A DNA stretch of 64,000 nt from Pegea sp. RAD2-039 (lineage: Eukaryota > Chordata > Thaliacea > Salpida > Salpidae). Below are positions 37,962 to 51,921 of the stretch, piece after piece (position 1 is the stretch's first letter; every line of letters begins with the position of its first letter). The position numbers and the translations under genes are program-made. The stretch lies in contig JAQGEQ010000380.1 of NCBI GenBank assembly GCA_034620365.1, positions 4,203,587 through 4,267,586 on the forward strand. The letters are read 5' to 3'. The notes below the pieces were generated by a model. It saw nothing but the letters and a program-made list of their open reading frames with translations. It did not search any database and was not told the origin of the DNA.

Positions 37962-40866
37962 ATGAATGAAGAAAATAATAGTTTTAAAGCAAAAAGAAAT
38001 TTTAAAAAAGATGTTAACTTTTTTACCCGGGTTTTGGATATAAAACGGAGATCTTCTCTTCCTGAGAGAAATCTAAAAAAGGCTTCTATATCTGAAAGTC
38101 TTACTGATGAGGTAATCATCAAAAATAGAAAATGACTAAAAACAAAATTCAATTAAACTAAAATTGTTAGCATTAGAAAACAGGTTACTCGCTCGCTTTT
38201 AAGACAAAACATTGCGGAGTTAGAAAAATAGTTTTTATTGATTTCTATTTTGTAAGTTTATTTTAAAGTTTAGATTTTGTGACTTTTTCTCACAATCAAT
38301 TTTCTAGCTAAGTATTATGATATATTATACTTACTTCAAACAGAATAAAGTGTTTTGTTCTTGAAAAATATTAAACATAAATAGACTTGCTAATGTAAAG
38401 GTATTACTTAACAAGTTTTCTAAAAATTATTTATAGTAACAATAAAAGAATCATTAGATAGAATTAGAAAATATAAAAATATCAAAGAATATATTTGTTT
38501 AAAAAATCCTGAAAAAATATGGTTTTTACCTATTATTAGCAGATTGTTTCTAGAAACTCATTTTTTCATAAGTTATAAATCTTCCAATTTATTGTAAAAA
38601 ATTTTTAAAGTAATTATTAAAAATAGTAATTGCTGTAAAATTTTGTAAAAAATAATTTAAAGACACTTTTTCTAATCTTTTTAACATTTTCAAATAAACG
38701 AGAACTGAACATTTTTTAACCTCTTACTATTGAACTAACCTGAAATAAAATATTCAAATTGTTTCAAAACAGAATAAAAAATCGAATTTTTATCCTTTGA
38801 ATATTTTGTTTCGTTTATTTCTTTAGCTTTTATATTTGATATCTCAGATGGTAACGCCTTATTCATTAATCAACATAAAATGTTTACTTTAAAAGTATAC
38901 AAAAACCAAATCTTCTTCCCACTTTATAAATTTTCAATTTTATTTTAAGAGGCTAAAAGGTTGTTTGAATTTTAACAGTTTATTTTAAATATAGTTTTTT
39001 AAAGGTCTTAAAGCTAGCAGAGATCATCAATCTTTCAGATAATCATCTAACCTGAGTAAAAGTTAACGTGTTTAGTTGAAACAAAAACCCAAAGTAGTAA
39101 AAAAAGACTGCTTTCATGAAAATAATTTTTAGTTTTGAGTTGTAAACTATTTAATACTATTAAAGTTCACTATTTGTAATTCTCATTAATATCATTTTCT
39201 ATTTACAAAGCTTCGGAAGCGAAAATCAACATCGAATGTAAGAAGACAAAGCTGCCAAACCTCAAGAATGGAACAAAACTTCCAAGATAACGAATACAGA
39301 GTAATATTATTTGGAGGTGGAAGCGTCGGTAAAAGCTCGTTAGTTTGGAGGTTCTTATGTAATACTTTTAAAGAAACATACACAGCAACTATAGAAGATA
39401 CTTATACTCATGTAAGCGCCTTCCAATTTTACAGTTTTTCGATTTTTTTTTCATTTTAGCAGAATTGTTGCAAAGTGAATTTTGTTTGTTTTTATTGATT
39501 TGAAAAGATTTTTTTTAAAGCGTCGAAAAATCCAATTTAAAAAAAATAATCATATTTCAGGTTCCCAGAAGGTTTGAAATTGCCTTAGTTGAGTTTTTTT
39601 TTTATAATTGCAAGATTTTAACAATCAAACTTTTTTTAGAAATAAATGAACTTATAAAAAAACTTTCCTTAAAAAGATGTCCTTTATAAAACCGGGACAA
39701 TTAGATACAAATTTTCAAAGAAAAAGCTTAAAGTAATTAATATTTACATGCTACATATAGATTTTTTCATGGTTAATTATTGATTAAACTAACTCTAAGA
39801 CGCACTAAAAAACATAAATTATATTTTTAGTATTAACATAATACATCATAACTTCTTATCTTTTCAAACTAAACAAATAACCAAAAAGTAGAAAATAAAT
39901 TCTAAAACTGTTTGCGTATTATCTGCTTCATCTTTTTTCTTATTTAATCAATTATTAAAAACTTTGATTACATTTTTATAAACGTTTGTTTTAGATGTAA
40001 ACATGACAGTTTAGTTGAATATATTTTTTACTTTTTAACGTTTTGTAGCCAAATTTTACAACTCAAACAAGCTATTAAATAAATATTTAGCAAACTCAGC
40101 AAGTAACCTTTACCTAAGAATTTGGTGAAATTATTGTGATAAACAAGTTTTATTTAGTTTAAGTTTGAATATTTAAAGGTTATCAACTGTGGAAGAAATG
40201 TGTGTACATTACTAATAACAGACACAAGCGGAACTTATTCCTTTCCAGCGATGAGAAAGCTTGCCATAAGCAGAGGAAATGCTTTTCTTATCGTTTACTC
40301 AATATCAAGCAGAAGCACATTTGACGATGCCATAAAAATATATGACCAAGTTAGTCACTAATAAAAATAACGTATTTTCAAATACCAAAGCTGCTGAGTT
40401 TGAAACTTTGTAAACTAAAATAAACTTTAAATAGTTATCATTGTTTTTAAAGCACTTAAACAATCTCACCTACTATTATTTGTTGAATAACTTTAACGTA
40501 TATATTGTTGTTATTTTGAATGTATAAAGTTAACTATAAACAAATTTGATCAACGACAAACATGTTTGTTTCTCTAAACAGATGAAGAAAGAAAGAGGTA
40601 ACTTGGAAAACGTTCCTCTGTACCTAGTCGGAAATAAAAGTGATGAAGACGAACGAAAAGTTACTTTTACCGAAGGTGAAAATCTATCTAAAAGCTGGAA
40701 TTGTGGTTTTATTGAAACTTCAGCAAAAACGAACTCTAATGTAGATGAGCTGTTTAAAAAACTTTTAGCTCTTGAAAGTGCGCGATCTATATCCCTTGAA
40801 AAAGCTTGTGACAGTCATTTAGTTAAAAATGATAACTCGTTTTATAAACAATGTTTAATCATGTAA
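37962..40866 (+). CDS. diras: Di-Ras-type small GTPase with N-terminal extension
   Basis: A Ras-superfamily GTPase. Exons: 37962-38111, 39211-39411, 40179-40349, 40582-40866; 268 aa. The GTPase core starts at about 75: G1 GGGSVGKSS, effector TATIEDTY, G3 DTSGT (the Gln61 position is Thr; Di-Ras also lacks Gln there), [21 protein letters not shown]4 NKSD, G5 ETSAK, and a C-terminal CAAX box CLIM for prenylation. Core resemblance is strongest to DIRAS1/2 (198 aa). The extra 69 N-terminal residues come from exon 1 and the first 19 codons of exon 2. They are open across a phase-0 junction and rich in R, K and S ([29 protein letters not shown]). If translation instead starts at 39268 the protein is 199 aa, the usual length; alternative starts are possible. 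Confidence 0.88.
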
Positions 40867-43800
40867 CTAATACAAGTTCAATTATAATATTTACTACTAA
40901 CAACTATTTTTCTTATTCAGTTGCGTTTTTTAATTTTTTATTTTGTGCCTCTTTTAAACTAGTATCCAGATAGAAGTAGTTCAAACAAATTGACGAAATG
41001 CTGAAAAAGCGTGGGGACTTGCTGTACATTACTCAGACTTTTATAAAATTGAATTATTACCTAACTTCCTGAAGAATTAAAATAAATAAATGTATTTTTT
41101 TGTCTAATAAGGCTCTAATTAAATTGGTTAATTTGTTGATTCTAATAAAAACATTAGACAACTTCATACTTTTGCTGGTTGTTCTTGTATCTGTATTCTA
41201 ATGCTATTCTTTCTTTTACTAGTTGTTTTTCTCTTTAGTTTACTACCAATCAATAATTCATGCTATTGAAAGATAAATTTAATCTTAATATCACACAATA
41301 AACCTCATATAAATGCATAAACTTATTTGAAGTTTAAAAAAACTTTATTTAAAGCCACATAAATAGGTTTAACCTTATACATAAAACAAGTACTACTAAA
41401 TAAGCATGAACCATAAAGGGTAAATGTTTTAGGAAAAATAATTGAAATTTGGTGTTATGGTAAGTCAAGAAGACTACTTTAGCGAAAGATTCGGAGTGGT
41501 TAGTATGTCGAGTTTTAGGTAACAACAAATCAGCTACTTTTTCTTAATCGTTTCATAAAGACAAAAAAGAAAACTTATTTTTTCAAATCAACAAAATAAT
41601 GACGTTTAGTGAAATAAGAATTGTTGTCGTGAAAATAGATAGATCTAAGTAAAAGTGGTTTGAACATAAAATATCGATTTGTAAATTTTTTACAGTAAAT
41701 TGAATCGAGAACAAAATTGGTGATTCAATGATGTATCCCCTTAAAATTTTACATACATGTAACAAATTGATTTAATTTTACAATTTCAACAACAAAATTT
41801 TTTTCAAAGATTGTAACAAACTCTGAAAGATTAAACCATAACAGTCCTTTTATTTAAATTTAATATTTTCTAAATTTAAATATGTTTTGCATTTTAGATT
41901 ATATAATTTATCTCACTGAAAAATACAATATTCCCTTAAAATAGAATGAATTTACTTGAAGTCAGTTTTACTATTCATAATATTATTGACTTAAATTAAA
42001 TTCAGAAAGTAATTTATTCTAGAATGCTGTGAATAATTCAAACAGTTTCTTCTTTTCCGATCTTTCGAATAAAAATTATTTCTTAAATAAGCTAGTTGAT
42101 TATTTTCCTTTTAATTTCCCGATATTTTGTTTGCTTTTATCATAAAGATTTAATAAGACGTTTGCATTACTAGTTGTAATTGACGAGTACCTTGCCTACC
42201 TTCAGTAATAATTAAAAACGTTTAAACTCAGTTACCCTGACAACTAGCTGGTACTTCTAATTTTTCACTGAACTTTTCTAAATAACAAAATTTAGGGCTC
42301 AATCTTTTTTTGGTAGATAAATTTATTAAAATAGATCGTTTTTTGATAGAATAAGCGAATAACTTTTTATTTCATTTAAAAATTATTGTAAAAATGAAAT
42401 TATTATTAGCTTTTTAGTTTTAGAATTATTAAGAATTATAGAAAATCATATGGATAACGTTCTCACAAACTTAATTTTCAATGTAACCAGCTTAGCTATA
42501 GTCTTATTATATTACGATTTAATCCATATATTTGTAGAGGATACTTTAAGCATTGGTTGAAAATGTAGTAACTAATAATAACAAGTAAAGTGTTTTAAGC
42601 TTCAATCAAGTGACATATTATATTTCTATAAACAAATTTAAATGGTCTTACAAAAGAAAACTTGAAAACAATAATAGTTTATCACATGAAACTGTTAGAC
42701 ATTTACAAACACCATTTGAAAAATTATTGTTCCTTTTTGTCTGAATCGCTTAGGTTTAAAAGCTTAAGTGCGGTTGAAGATTTAATGGGAATATTTATCT
42801 TATTGCAATAAATTCAATAAATGAAATTCCTTTCATAAATATTGCTGATGCTAGCTTAACTAAGCAAACTTTAATTGTAAGTTAATAAACTGAAATTATT
42901 TATAATTGATGTTGCTTAAAGTTTATTTAAACGTTAATTAGAAAACATTTCTAAAAAGCCGTTTGTTACTTTAAGTAGATTTTGCGAGAATATTTTATTT
43001 AATTAAAAAACAGTTTTACTGAAACATCTTGTTATAGAGGATTCTAATCTAATTTCGAAATTACAACCATTTTAACAAAAACTTAATTCTGAACACCAAA
43101 GAAAATTAGAAGATGTTTTGCTCAGTTGCTGGATTTTAATTAATCTAAATAAAATTTACTAACTGATAGTTAAGCTTAAAAAAGGTTTTAAAATAAGTTT
43201 TTTATTCATTTTTGGAACATGCTTTCTACTCATAAAATTTTATTGACCGAAAGTTTAACCTAATTTTGGAGACAGAATAAATTGTGATAGAGTCCGCTAA
43301 ACCATTTACATTAACCTTAAATCAAATTACTAAATCGATTTTACAATTTGAACACTACCTTATGCAACTTCTTATAAAAATGTTAATAAAGTTGTTTTTA
43401 TAAAAAAAACGGTTAAAAGCTGAAATTAGAATCTTTTATTGCAAGTTTCTGTTTAGTTTTCAAAATATTGAAGCTTTTAAATATTTTCAAGCGAGATTTG
43501 AAATCAAAGAATATTTTCTCAAAACAAAAATTAAATCAACAATTTTGAAAGAAAATGATGAAAAGTTTCAGCAAATAAACTTTACTCGGATACTTTTACT
43601 GAAACTCTCTACGAAAAAAGTCACTTTTGGGTTAAGACCCATGTTTTGAGAAACACTAATTGCTATTCTTTTTCTCGATCTGTAAACATTGAAATTCGTC
43701 GACTTTTAGAAGTGTTTTGACGAGAAGATACAAGAAGAGTAAAAGCAAGAATTTATTTAAATTAAACATTAAACGATCAACTCAAAGTTCTTTTCTGCAG

Positions 43801-43920
43801 CGATCTTGAAGGAAAATTTTTTACAAATTCTGATTAGTAATACAAGTTCTTTAAGCAAAAAGTTTCCTAAAAATCAATTAAACGCATGATCATAATAATC
43901 TTGTTCAATTCCAAAGAGCA
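40867..43920. other. Intergenic, no gene recognised
   Basis: 3' flanks of the convergent Di-Ras and aminotransferase genes plus AT-rich DNA. No splice-bounded coding frame or repeat match seen. Confidence 0.5.
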
Positions 43921-45744
43921 TTAAAGATTAGAAGAGGTTTTGATGACACATTCAACAGCGCGACAAAACCTTTCCGCTCCTTCAACTAATTCATCTGCTT
44001 CATAATAAGCGATGCTCAATCGGATATAATTTGCAAAATTTCCAACCAAAGAAGTTCTACAGAAAGATTTGAAAGCTTGAAATGATCATTTAAAAAACAA
44101 AATACCTGATGCCAGGTACAAAAGTGACTTTTTCGTTGACTTTCGAATATTCTAACACTTGACCGCCTGTAACTTGTTCTGGAAGTTTAACCCACAGGAA
44201 GTATCCACCATCTGGTCGTGAGATAGTCACACCATACTTACCAAGTCTATTTTCAACACAAGAAATGACAATTTCCATTCGTTTCTAAAAACCTTGATTA
44301 GAAATTGTACATCAAGATGGCTACAACATTACTTTATGCTTCAATTGAAGCTCGTGAATATGAGAATCCAAATCTTTACTTTTAAGTAAACCACTAAAAA
44401 TATGGGATAGGTAGTAGGACATACCGCCACCACTGATTGAAATGTACGACAAACTGTTGATATGGTCGATGACACGTTGAGGTGCTTCAAACCAGCCACA
44501 CCTCAAACCAGGGGCAGCAATTTTGGAAAAAGTTCCATTTGAAATAACATTTCCTGTTGAAGAGGTAATGATAGAGATCAGTTTGTAATTTGATTAGCAA
44601 TTGACCTTTATAGCCAACATCACTTTTGTTGTCGTAAGTAAAGAGTCTCGCTGGAGATGATTCAAAAGCATCTTCTTTTCCAGGTAAGGTTTTATAAGTG
44701 AGTAAATTGTAAATATCATCAGCTATCACCAAGAGGTCATATTGTCGGGCAAGTTCTACCAACTTCTTACATTTTTCTGTAAATACAGGAAATAAAAAAT
44801 TGAAATTATTTGAAGATTAGTGAATGTACCAGAAGAGTAACAAATTCCAGTTGGATTATGGTAAACCGGGATCACATAAACTGCAGCTTTAAAAGGATGT
44901 CTTTCAGTAAGTGGTTTATCTGGTAGCAGTTTCAGTTTCGCTTCAAGAACTTCTAAGTTGATCCCATCATCTTCAAGAGGAACAGCATCACCCTTCATCT
45001 AGAGAACAAGTCATGATAAAATCTTATTCTTAAAATTTATAGTCAGCGTTTCAACTACTAACTAGAAGAAAGATATGTTTTCAATACCAATAGAACTTAC
45101 AAAAAATCCATTTTTTAGAAAATCAGGAACTAGCAAATAAGATGGGTCCTCCACAAACATCACATGATCATTAGTAAAAAAATGAGTGAGAATATGTTGT
45201 AGAGCAGCAGTTGCTCCACAAGTGATAAATATATCATTCCTATAAATTATAATTCACTTTAATGAAATATTACAAATATATGAAGAAATTCTATTTATAA
45301 AGTATTAAAAATAGTTTATCAGTTTAATAATTAATTTACTAGTTCCAGATAAACATACTTATCAACTGGAAGCTTATATCCTCTTGATAAAAACTTGGCA
45401 ACTTCATCTCTAACCAACTCACCACCAACATCACATCCATACTGAAGACTTTGTTCATATCCTTCTATTGATTCAAACTGTGTAGTTGATTTCTACATTT
45501 TAAGAAAAACAATTAGATAAATTTGAAAAGTAAATTTGAAAAATATTACTTTTAAATAAGCAGCAATTTTTTGAAGTGATGTATGATTTGGTGCACCAAC
45601 TTGAAGACTGAAACTATCAGATTGAAGAAGGCCATGGCTATCAAAATAATTAAAAGATGTGGACGCCATTCTTGAATCTGAGGTTTTTACTATTTGCTTT
45701 AAAGAAAAAGATGTATATTGCCAAATTTTTGCAAGATGTCTCAT
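43921..45744 (-). CDS. PLP-dependent class I/II aminotransferase, 8 exons
   Basis: Exons 5' to 3': 45744-45550, 45492-45359, 45239-45101, 44998-44830, 44776-44606, 44553-44333, 44284-44106, 44056-43921; 447 aa. Fold-type I features: QVGAPNHTSL and a QYGCDVGGELVRDEVAKFL segment at the N-terminus, GATAALQHIL (cofactor phosphate region), YHNPTG with N204, IADDIY with D232 (pyridine-nitrogen Asp) and Y235, Schiff-base K280 in SNGTFSKIAAPGLRCGW, GYFLWVKLP, and R415 (substrate carboxylate) in NYIRLS. The pattern resembles the 2-aminoadipate/kynurenine aminotransferase group, especially the yeast YER152C-like and MocR-like branch; the substrate cannot be assigned. The first 30 residues are basic with hydroxylated residues and could be a mitochondrial presequence; Met30 (MASTS) could be an alternative start. 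A splice acceptor lies one base before the ATG. Confidence 0.92.
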
Positions 45745-46749
45745 ACTAAATAATTGAAGATTATTCACAAACTTTACTTAGATAAATATGTTGTGAAAAG
45801 CCAAATTAATTGATTGAAAATTAAAAAAGCAAATTAAAAAGTGCACACCATCCACAAAGAAAACATAAAATGTATTTCTAAAACAACTGAAATAAACAAA
45901 ACAATTTTTATTTCATAATTATTTATGAATATTTTTTAAGAAACTTTTAATAACTGAAAGTTGAATTAAATGTTCATCAATCTAAACAAAACTATTAGGA
46001 CATGTGACAATAAAAAGTTTTTATAAGATGGTTTGTATTATGAGGATTGAAAACAAACATATTGTAAATCAGACAAAAATATTTTGAAGATTTTAAAAAT
46101 ATATTTAAACCCAATTTTTATTTTTTTCAGTTTTTAGATAATTTAAAATAGAAATAACTTTATTAACTTTCTACTTAATGAATAAGTAATATATCTGATT
46201 CAATAATATTTATTATATAGGAATATGTATACACTTATACATACATGTGTTTAGTAAGTTTTCAGTTAAAAAACTGACCGCATAAATGTAAAATTATGAT
46301 TTTACATTAAGTTAGTTTACCTGACAATTAGCTTTAAACGCTTGCAAACGGCTATCAATTGTTGAACCGTGTCATTACAGAGTACAATAACAAACACGAC
46401 GATAATGTTTCTAAACTAACTTTTTTAAATTTATAAATGTCCCTTTTGTCTTGATAACTTTTGAAAATTAGTTTACTTGTTTAATACAACTTAGCTGTGT
46501 CTTGATATAAATGATTACATAGCTTATCTTAATTGTTAATATATTATGTTTAAAGCTTTGACTTTACGATTTACGCCTAGATTTCTTTCTATAGTCAAAT
46601 ATATATAAAAAATATATAAAAATAAATGTAAAAAAATAAATGCGTAATAACCAAATATAAGCCCTTTAAGAAAATGTAAACAACAAATTGCTTTTAATAT
46701 AATGTAGGAGAAACTTTATGTGTGGAATTGAACACCTGTTGACATAAAA
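45745..46749. other. Intergenic, no gene recognised
   Basis: AT-rich DNA between the aminotransferase start and the LINE, expected to include the aminotransferase promoter. No coding frame seen. Confidence 0.5.
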
Positions 46750-48466
46750 AGCTTGCATTTACAAGTAAACACCCCAGATCAGATCCCAGCTTTCTTTTTA
46801 AGAAAAACTACTTCTTCCTTATTTTAAAAACCTTTATCGCCTTTCTTTAACATGACTATGAGGTGAGGAAGAGTTCCACAAATTTGGAAAAAAGCTATTA
46901 TTACTCCAATTCATAAAAAGGGTCACAGAAACACCACACTTAACTACAGACCAGTTTTGCTGACTTCACTTATCTGCAGAACTCAAGAGCATATCATTTA
47001 CAATCATATGACCAGTCATTTGATGGAGCACCATCTAATATCTGATGTTCAGCATGGGTTTGTGAAACGGAGATCTTCCCTGACTCAACATCTTACTTTT
47101 CTTAATGAGCTTACAGCCCACTATGAAAGTAATACTCCTTGTGACATCAAATATCTCGATTTCGCTAAAGCATTTGATTCTGTCCCACACACTAAGCTCG
47201 TTACTGTATTGAAAAACTTCAAAATCAACATCTTTATCTTACAATAGATTGAAGATAACTTATCAGGTAGAACCCAACAAACTCGTGTAGAAAGACCTTT
47301 ATCTACTTCTAGTCAAATCACTAGTGGTGTTCCTCAGGGTTCTGTTCTGGGTCCCCTTCACTTTTTAGTTTTCATCGAAGACCTCATCAGAAGACTAGTA
47401 GCAGTAGATGATATCAGTGTGTTTGTGTATGCAGATGATATCAAGCTATTATCTTGTAATCCTTCAAAACTTCAAACTGCACTACACACTGTAGAAAACT
47501 GGTCTACAAATCCTCCCCCAAGCTCAGAATCCAGCCCACAAAGTCTGAACTTATAACTTTTTTTTCGTAAACCAGCGGTAAGTTCCTTGAACCAATACTC
47601 CATCAATGGATTTATTATTCAACGAGTATCTTCGGTCCTAAACCTTGGCATTACTTTATCATCTGACTTTAAATGGCGCAATTATGATTCCAAAATCTTT
47701 GAAAAATCAATCAACCTTGTCTTCCTTATTATAAAGACCTTTAATTCTAAGGACCCATGCTTTTTTATCAATCTTTTCAAATTGTACGTACGTTCAATTC
47801 TTGAATACAATGTCAGTGCATAGATGCCATACCAAGTTAGTGATATCAAAAAAATCAAATCTGTTCAGGCCACATTTACGAAATTAGTATGTAGGAAACT
47901 TAATATTAAATATGATAGTTATAAACATCGTCTCAGTTTATTCAATTTAGATACTTTGGAAATCCAACGGATTAAATACGTCTTAATTCTTATTTTAAAA
48001 ATTATCTACAATTTAATTGACCTTCAGTTTGAAGATTTCTTTTCCATTAGTCCTTCCCTCAAGTTATATCACCTCAGACGACACACATTTCACCTTACTA
48101 AGCCTATATCACCTAGAACATTGGTCAGAGCAAATTTTTTCTCATACCGCACAGTTAATGCATAGAACCAGCTGCCATCAGACATTACCATGTCGAAGTC
48201 ACTCGCGTTGTTCAAAAAGAAGTTGAACCGTTATAACATCGCCAACATTGTCATTTCTAAACTGTAATTTTTTCTCTATTTTATATTATTAACATTCCAT
48301 GTAATTGTTCACTGTTAAATGCTTTGAGTGCTATAGAAATGCCCATGTGTTACATCTTTTGCTTTCTATATTTTTGACTAAATGGATGTTATTTGTGAGA
48401 ATGTGTGTTAGCGAGAAGTGCTCTCTTCAAGTAACCTCCTTCGCATGCATTATAATAAATAAATAA
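46750..48466 (+). mobile_element. Broken non-LTR retrotransposon (LINE) with reverse transcriptase
   Basis: The 5' end is truncated within ORF2. The reverse-transcriptase fingers begin near 46770 (TPDQIPAFFL), then WKKAIITPIHKKG, NYRPV, LISDVQHGFVKRRSSLTQ, palm motif YLDFAKAFDSVPH (47150-47190), GVPQGSVLGPL (about 47324-47356) and YADDIKLL (47428-47451). The thumb and C-terminal part, in a shifted frame, runs to about 48265 with the typical LGITLSSDFKW and YVRSILEYN. Stops at 47245 and 47821 and a frameshift between about 47500 and 47590 inactivate it. The 3' UTR ends in a conserved box (48388-48450) and an (AATA)n tail. Motif spacing suits the CR1/Jockey-like group. Confidence 0.9.
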
Positions 48467-48649
48467 CTTGAGCAAGTTAGTAAATATCATTTAAAAAATG
48501 TTGAGCTAAATACTAATCAAAGATCAATATATTTTCTTTGAAGTAGTTAACTTTTTGATAGTACTTTAAGCAATTTGGCTGCCTGCAAGAAAGTTAAAAG
48601 TTAACATTGAATACTTTTTTTAATGTGAAAATCTAATTAAATAAACCTC

Positions 48650-48725
48650 AATATTTGTGAGAATATGTGTTAGCGGTAGGTTCTCTTATCAAGCACCCTC
48701 CTTTGCATTTATTGAAATAAATTCA
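48650..48725 (+). mobile_element. Second isolated LINE 3' tail or SINE copy
   Basis: About 75 bases matching the LINE 3' end: ATTTGTGAGAATATGTGTTA, then a diverged middle, CACCCTCCTTTGCATTTATT and a short A-rich end. It lies 180 bases downstream of the LINE, in the same orientation, and has no body. Confidence 0.75.
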
Positions 48726-49792
48726 AGTACTGTAGATAGTTGACTTTAGTTTAATTTCAGTTGTGTATAACATTAAAAAAATGTTTAATAGCTTAACTAA
48801 GATGTACTATTCAAAAGAGTATAAACTTTCAGAATGAAATTAAACTTCATATAATGAAAATAAGAATGCAATAAGCATTTGATTTAATAAATGGATTCTG
48901 ATAAACTAAAATACATACAAACTTACATCTAACTGAAATATTAAGAAAACATCTTTCTCAATTAAATTGGTTTAATATATCCTTACAAAAACTTAAATTT
49001 AATTTATAATCGGTAGATGTACAATCTACGATATTTGTTTTTAACCTACAAAAATATGTTAAGCCTCAAAACTTTTTTCTAAAGCTCATAACTTTCGAAA
49101 CCAAATTAAAAAGCTGAAATAAAAATATATTCTGAGAATTTTTATTATTTTTTTCCAAATTTATTTATAAATAAATCACTTAAATGCAAAAAATCTTTAA
49201 AAATTTGAGATTGCCCACATAGAATATCTTGGTGATTGAATTGTTTGATACAAACTAACATGAAATATATATTTACTTGGTTGTATTTGAAATTACATTA
49301 CAATCAGAAACAAACAAGCTTGTTGAAGAAGTTTACATACATCAAAATCGTATTTATCGAAAGTTCAAATTAAAGAAAGTTTGTATAATCTGTAGCTGCT
49401 TTCTAAATATTAGAAAAAATATCAAAAAAAAGATTATTTAATTTTCATAGTTAAAAAATTCTAAAAGTATAAAACAACTTGAACAGAATAAATTTTAGAA
49501 ACAAGTTTTCAAAGAATAAAGAAGTTATTTAGATAAATAGAGGAAGTAATATTTTTACAATTGTAGAGATTTAAAGCATAAAAGTAGATAGCTTAAACAG
49601 AAATAAAACAAAATAAGAAAAGAATATAGCAGGTATCTAACGAGTGGTTAGTTTCCAAATAACCAGTATACTGCGCTTATGTAAATTCAAACAAGCAAAT
49701 AGTTGAACTTGAAGCTGGGAACTTCCATAAACCCAACATCAACATTATAATGGAGTAGTTAATAGAGGCAATGACTGATGATTGTGATTGTG
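48726..49792. other. Intergenic, no gene recognised
   Basis: AT-rich DNA between the LINE tail and the Rab8 stop codon; the 3' UTR of Rab8 lies at its right end. Nothing else seen. Confidence 0.5.
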
Positions 49793-51896
49793 TCATAATA
49801 CAGAACACCATTTGTTAAGAAAGCCAGACTTTCTCTCAGATGATTTGATATTTACTTTATCACCAGATTTTGGTTGAGAATCCTGAAAAAGATAAGAATT
49901 AAAAAAGTCTTTAATTTTTTTTTATGATTCCACAGTATCTACATAAATATTTTTTTTGATATATAAATAATCGAACCATTTTATTTTCCATTTTTGCTTT
50001 AATGTCTCTAGCCATTGTGAAAAAAGCCTGCAAAGATTAAATCAAATTTTAAACATTTTCAGGTGATAGAGGAGCAGAAATGAAAAAGATAAAAACCTTT
50101 TCAATATTATTTCCAGCTTTAGCACTAGTTTCCAAGAATTTGATTCCATATTCTAAAGCCAGCTGAAAATAATAATCAAAAGATATAAAATATCATCGAT
50201 TCACAGAAGTTTGATGATGAAAATTGAGTAAGATTTGTAGCAACTTAGTCTTGTTAAACATTTTCATCAAATATTTTCTAAGGATATTTATTTTGCAATG
50301 AATTGAAGGACGTCACGAATACGTGTGATTTAAATTCATGATTGAATATCGTTGGTGTAAGTTGTAGAAATTTATTTGATTGAATTCCAAATATCAATTA
50401 ATTGATGATCAACTTTACTAGTTTAGTCATTAAATATTAGAATTTAATAATATTTATCTGAGGTTAAGATGAAATATTATCTGTATCAGCAGTTCTTGTA
50501 AACTAAAAACTTGCAAGTTTTCTCAATGACAAGGTAATAACAATATCTTTACCATCTGACCCTTATCTTCAGACACGATCCGTTTGTCTTCCATATCACA
50601 TTTATTTCCTAGAATCATTTTTTCTACATCACCAGAAGCATGCTACAAAACAATTGAGATGTTTTTTAGATGTTACATGTTTCGATTACCTCGTTGAAAC
50701 ATATTAAATTGATGAAATACCTCTTCAATGTTACGAATCCAATTTTTGATGTTATCAAACGACTTGCTGTTTGTAATATCATACACCAGCATAATTCCCT
50801 AAAAAAATATTGAAAATGATTTCAAATGTTTTGATAAGGTGTTAAAAGCTTTCGTAGAAATCATTGTAAAGATGATTCATCTAAAAATAGTTAAAAGCAA
50901 AAAACTGAGTGAAATTTTTCAAACTTAAAAATTATTAAGTATTTCTGTAGATTAGTACGACTAATAATAGTTTTAATTATCGCTATCATATAAAATAATA
51001 AGCTGATTTAGTTATTATAATCCTGATAGTATTGGCAATATAAGAAATAAACTTTGATACCATTGCCCCTCTGTAATAAGCTGTAGTGATGGTTCGAAAA
51101 CGTTCTTGGCCTGCGGTATCCCTTAAAAATTAAACAAGATAAAATTTAACTTAAGCTCTTAAAAAGCATTTATGAATAAGAATTCTCTAAATGCTGCCAA
51201 AATTATATCATATTTATAAGACCAATAAATACATAGTTAAAAAAAGTTCAGTAATATTTTCAAGAAACGAAATCTTTCTTAAAAGTTTATCTTTTGTTAA
51301 ATAATTTCCTATCAAGAAAAATTAGCTCTGAAAGATTTTTATTTAATGAATGTCAAAGTTTAGTTTAAAAGGTTATTAATAAAAAAATTGTCATTATAAG
51401 CTTTTCATCAGCTAAAATTGTTTATTTTATGGAAAATATTTCGAATATTATTTCTCACCATATTTGTAGCTTCACTTTTTTGCCTTCAAGTTCAATTGTT
51501 CGGATTTTAAAATCAATTCCTAAAAACAAATATAACAATTGAAGATTGATAACATGTAAGTCAAGTCATATAGGAAATAATTCAAATTGTTTTAGGGCAA
51601 TTCTCATAAAATTAAAAGATTTATAAAAGTTTAAACATAGCTAAACACTAGTAATAAAAGATATAATAAAATTGTAGCCATAAAAGTAATTCAAACAGAT
51701 TTAAAGCTTCTAATATAAATGGTTCAAGTTGATTTCTGAGAATTAAATTAAAAGAACACAAACCAATTGTGGAGATAAATGTTGAATTGAATTGGTCTTC
51801 TGAAAAACGAAATAAGACACAAGTCTTTCCAACACCACTATCCCCAATCAACAACAGTTTAAATAAATAGTCATAAGTTTTACCACCACTTGCCAT
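49793..51896 (-). CDS. rab8: Rab8-family GTPase, 8 exons
   Basis: Directs post-Golgi vesicles to the plasma membrane and cilium. Exons 5' to 3': 51896-51764, 51519-51459, 51121-51061, 50798-50721, 50642-50553, 50162-50097, 50027-49977, 49882-49793; 209 aa. Landmarks: [20 protein letters not shown] (P-loop), [18 protein letters not shown] (switch I and the Rab8/10 effector region), [19 protein letters not shown] (switch II with catalytic Gln), GNKCD, ETSAKAG, and a C-terminal CSVL geranylgeranylation box as in Rab8. ARDIKAKM favours Rab8 over Rab10. The hypervariable tail is acidic then basic. A plausible acceptor lies 24 bases before the ATG. Confidence 0.96.
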
Positions 51897-51921
51897 TTTT
51901 CAAACTACTACTAATTTACAA

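Noticed and set aside
41583-41765. 60-codon minus-strand frame
   Set aside because: Hydrophobic low-complexity translation without splice sites or neighbours in frame.
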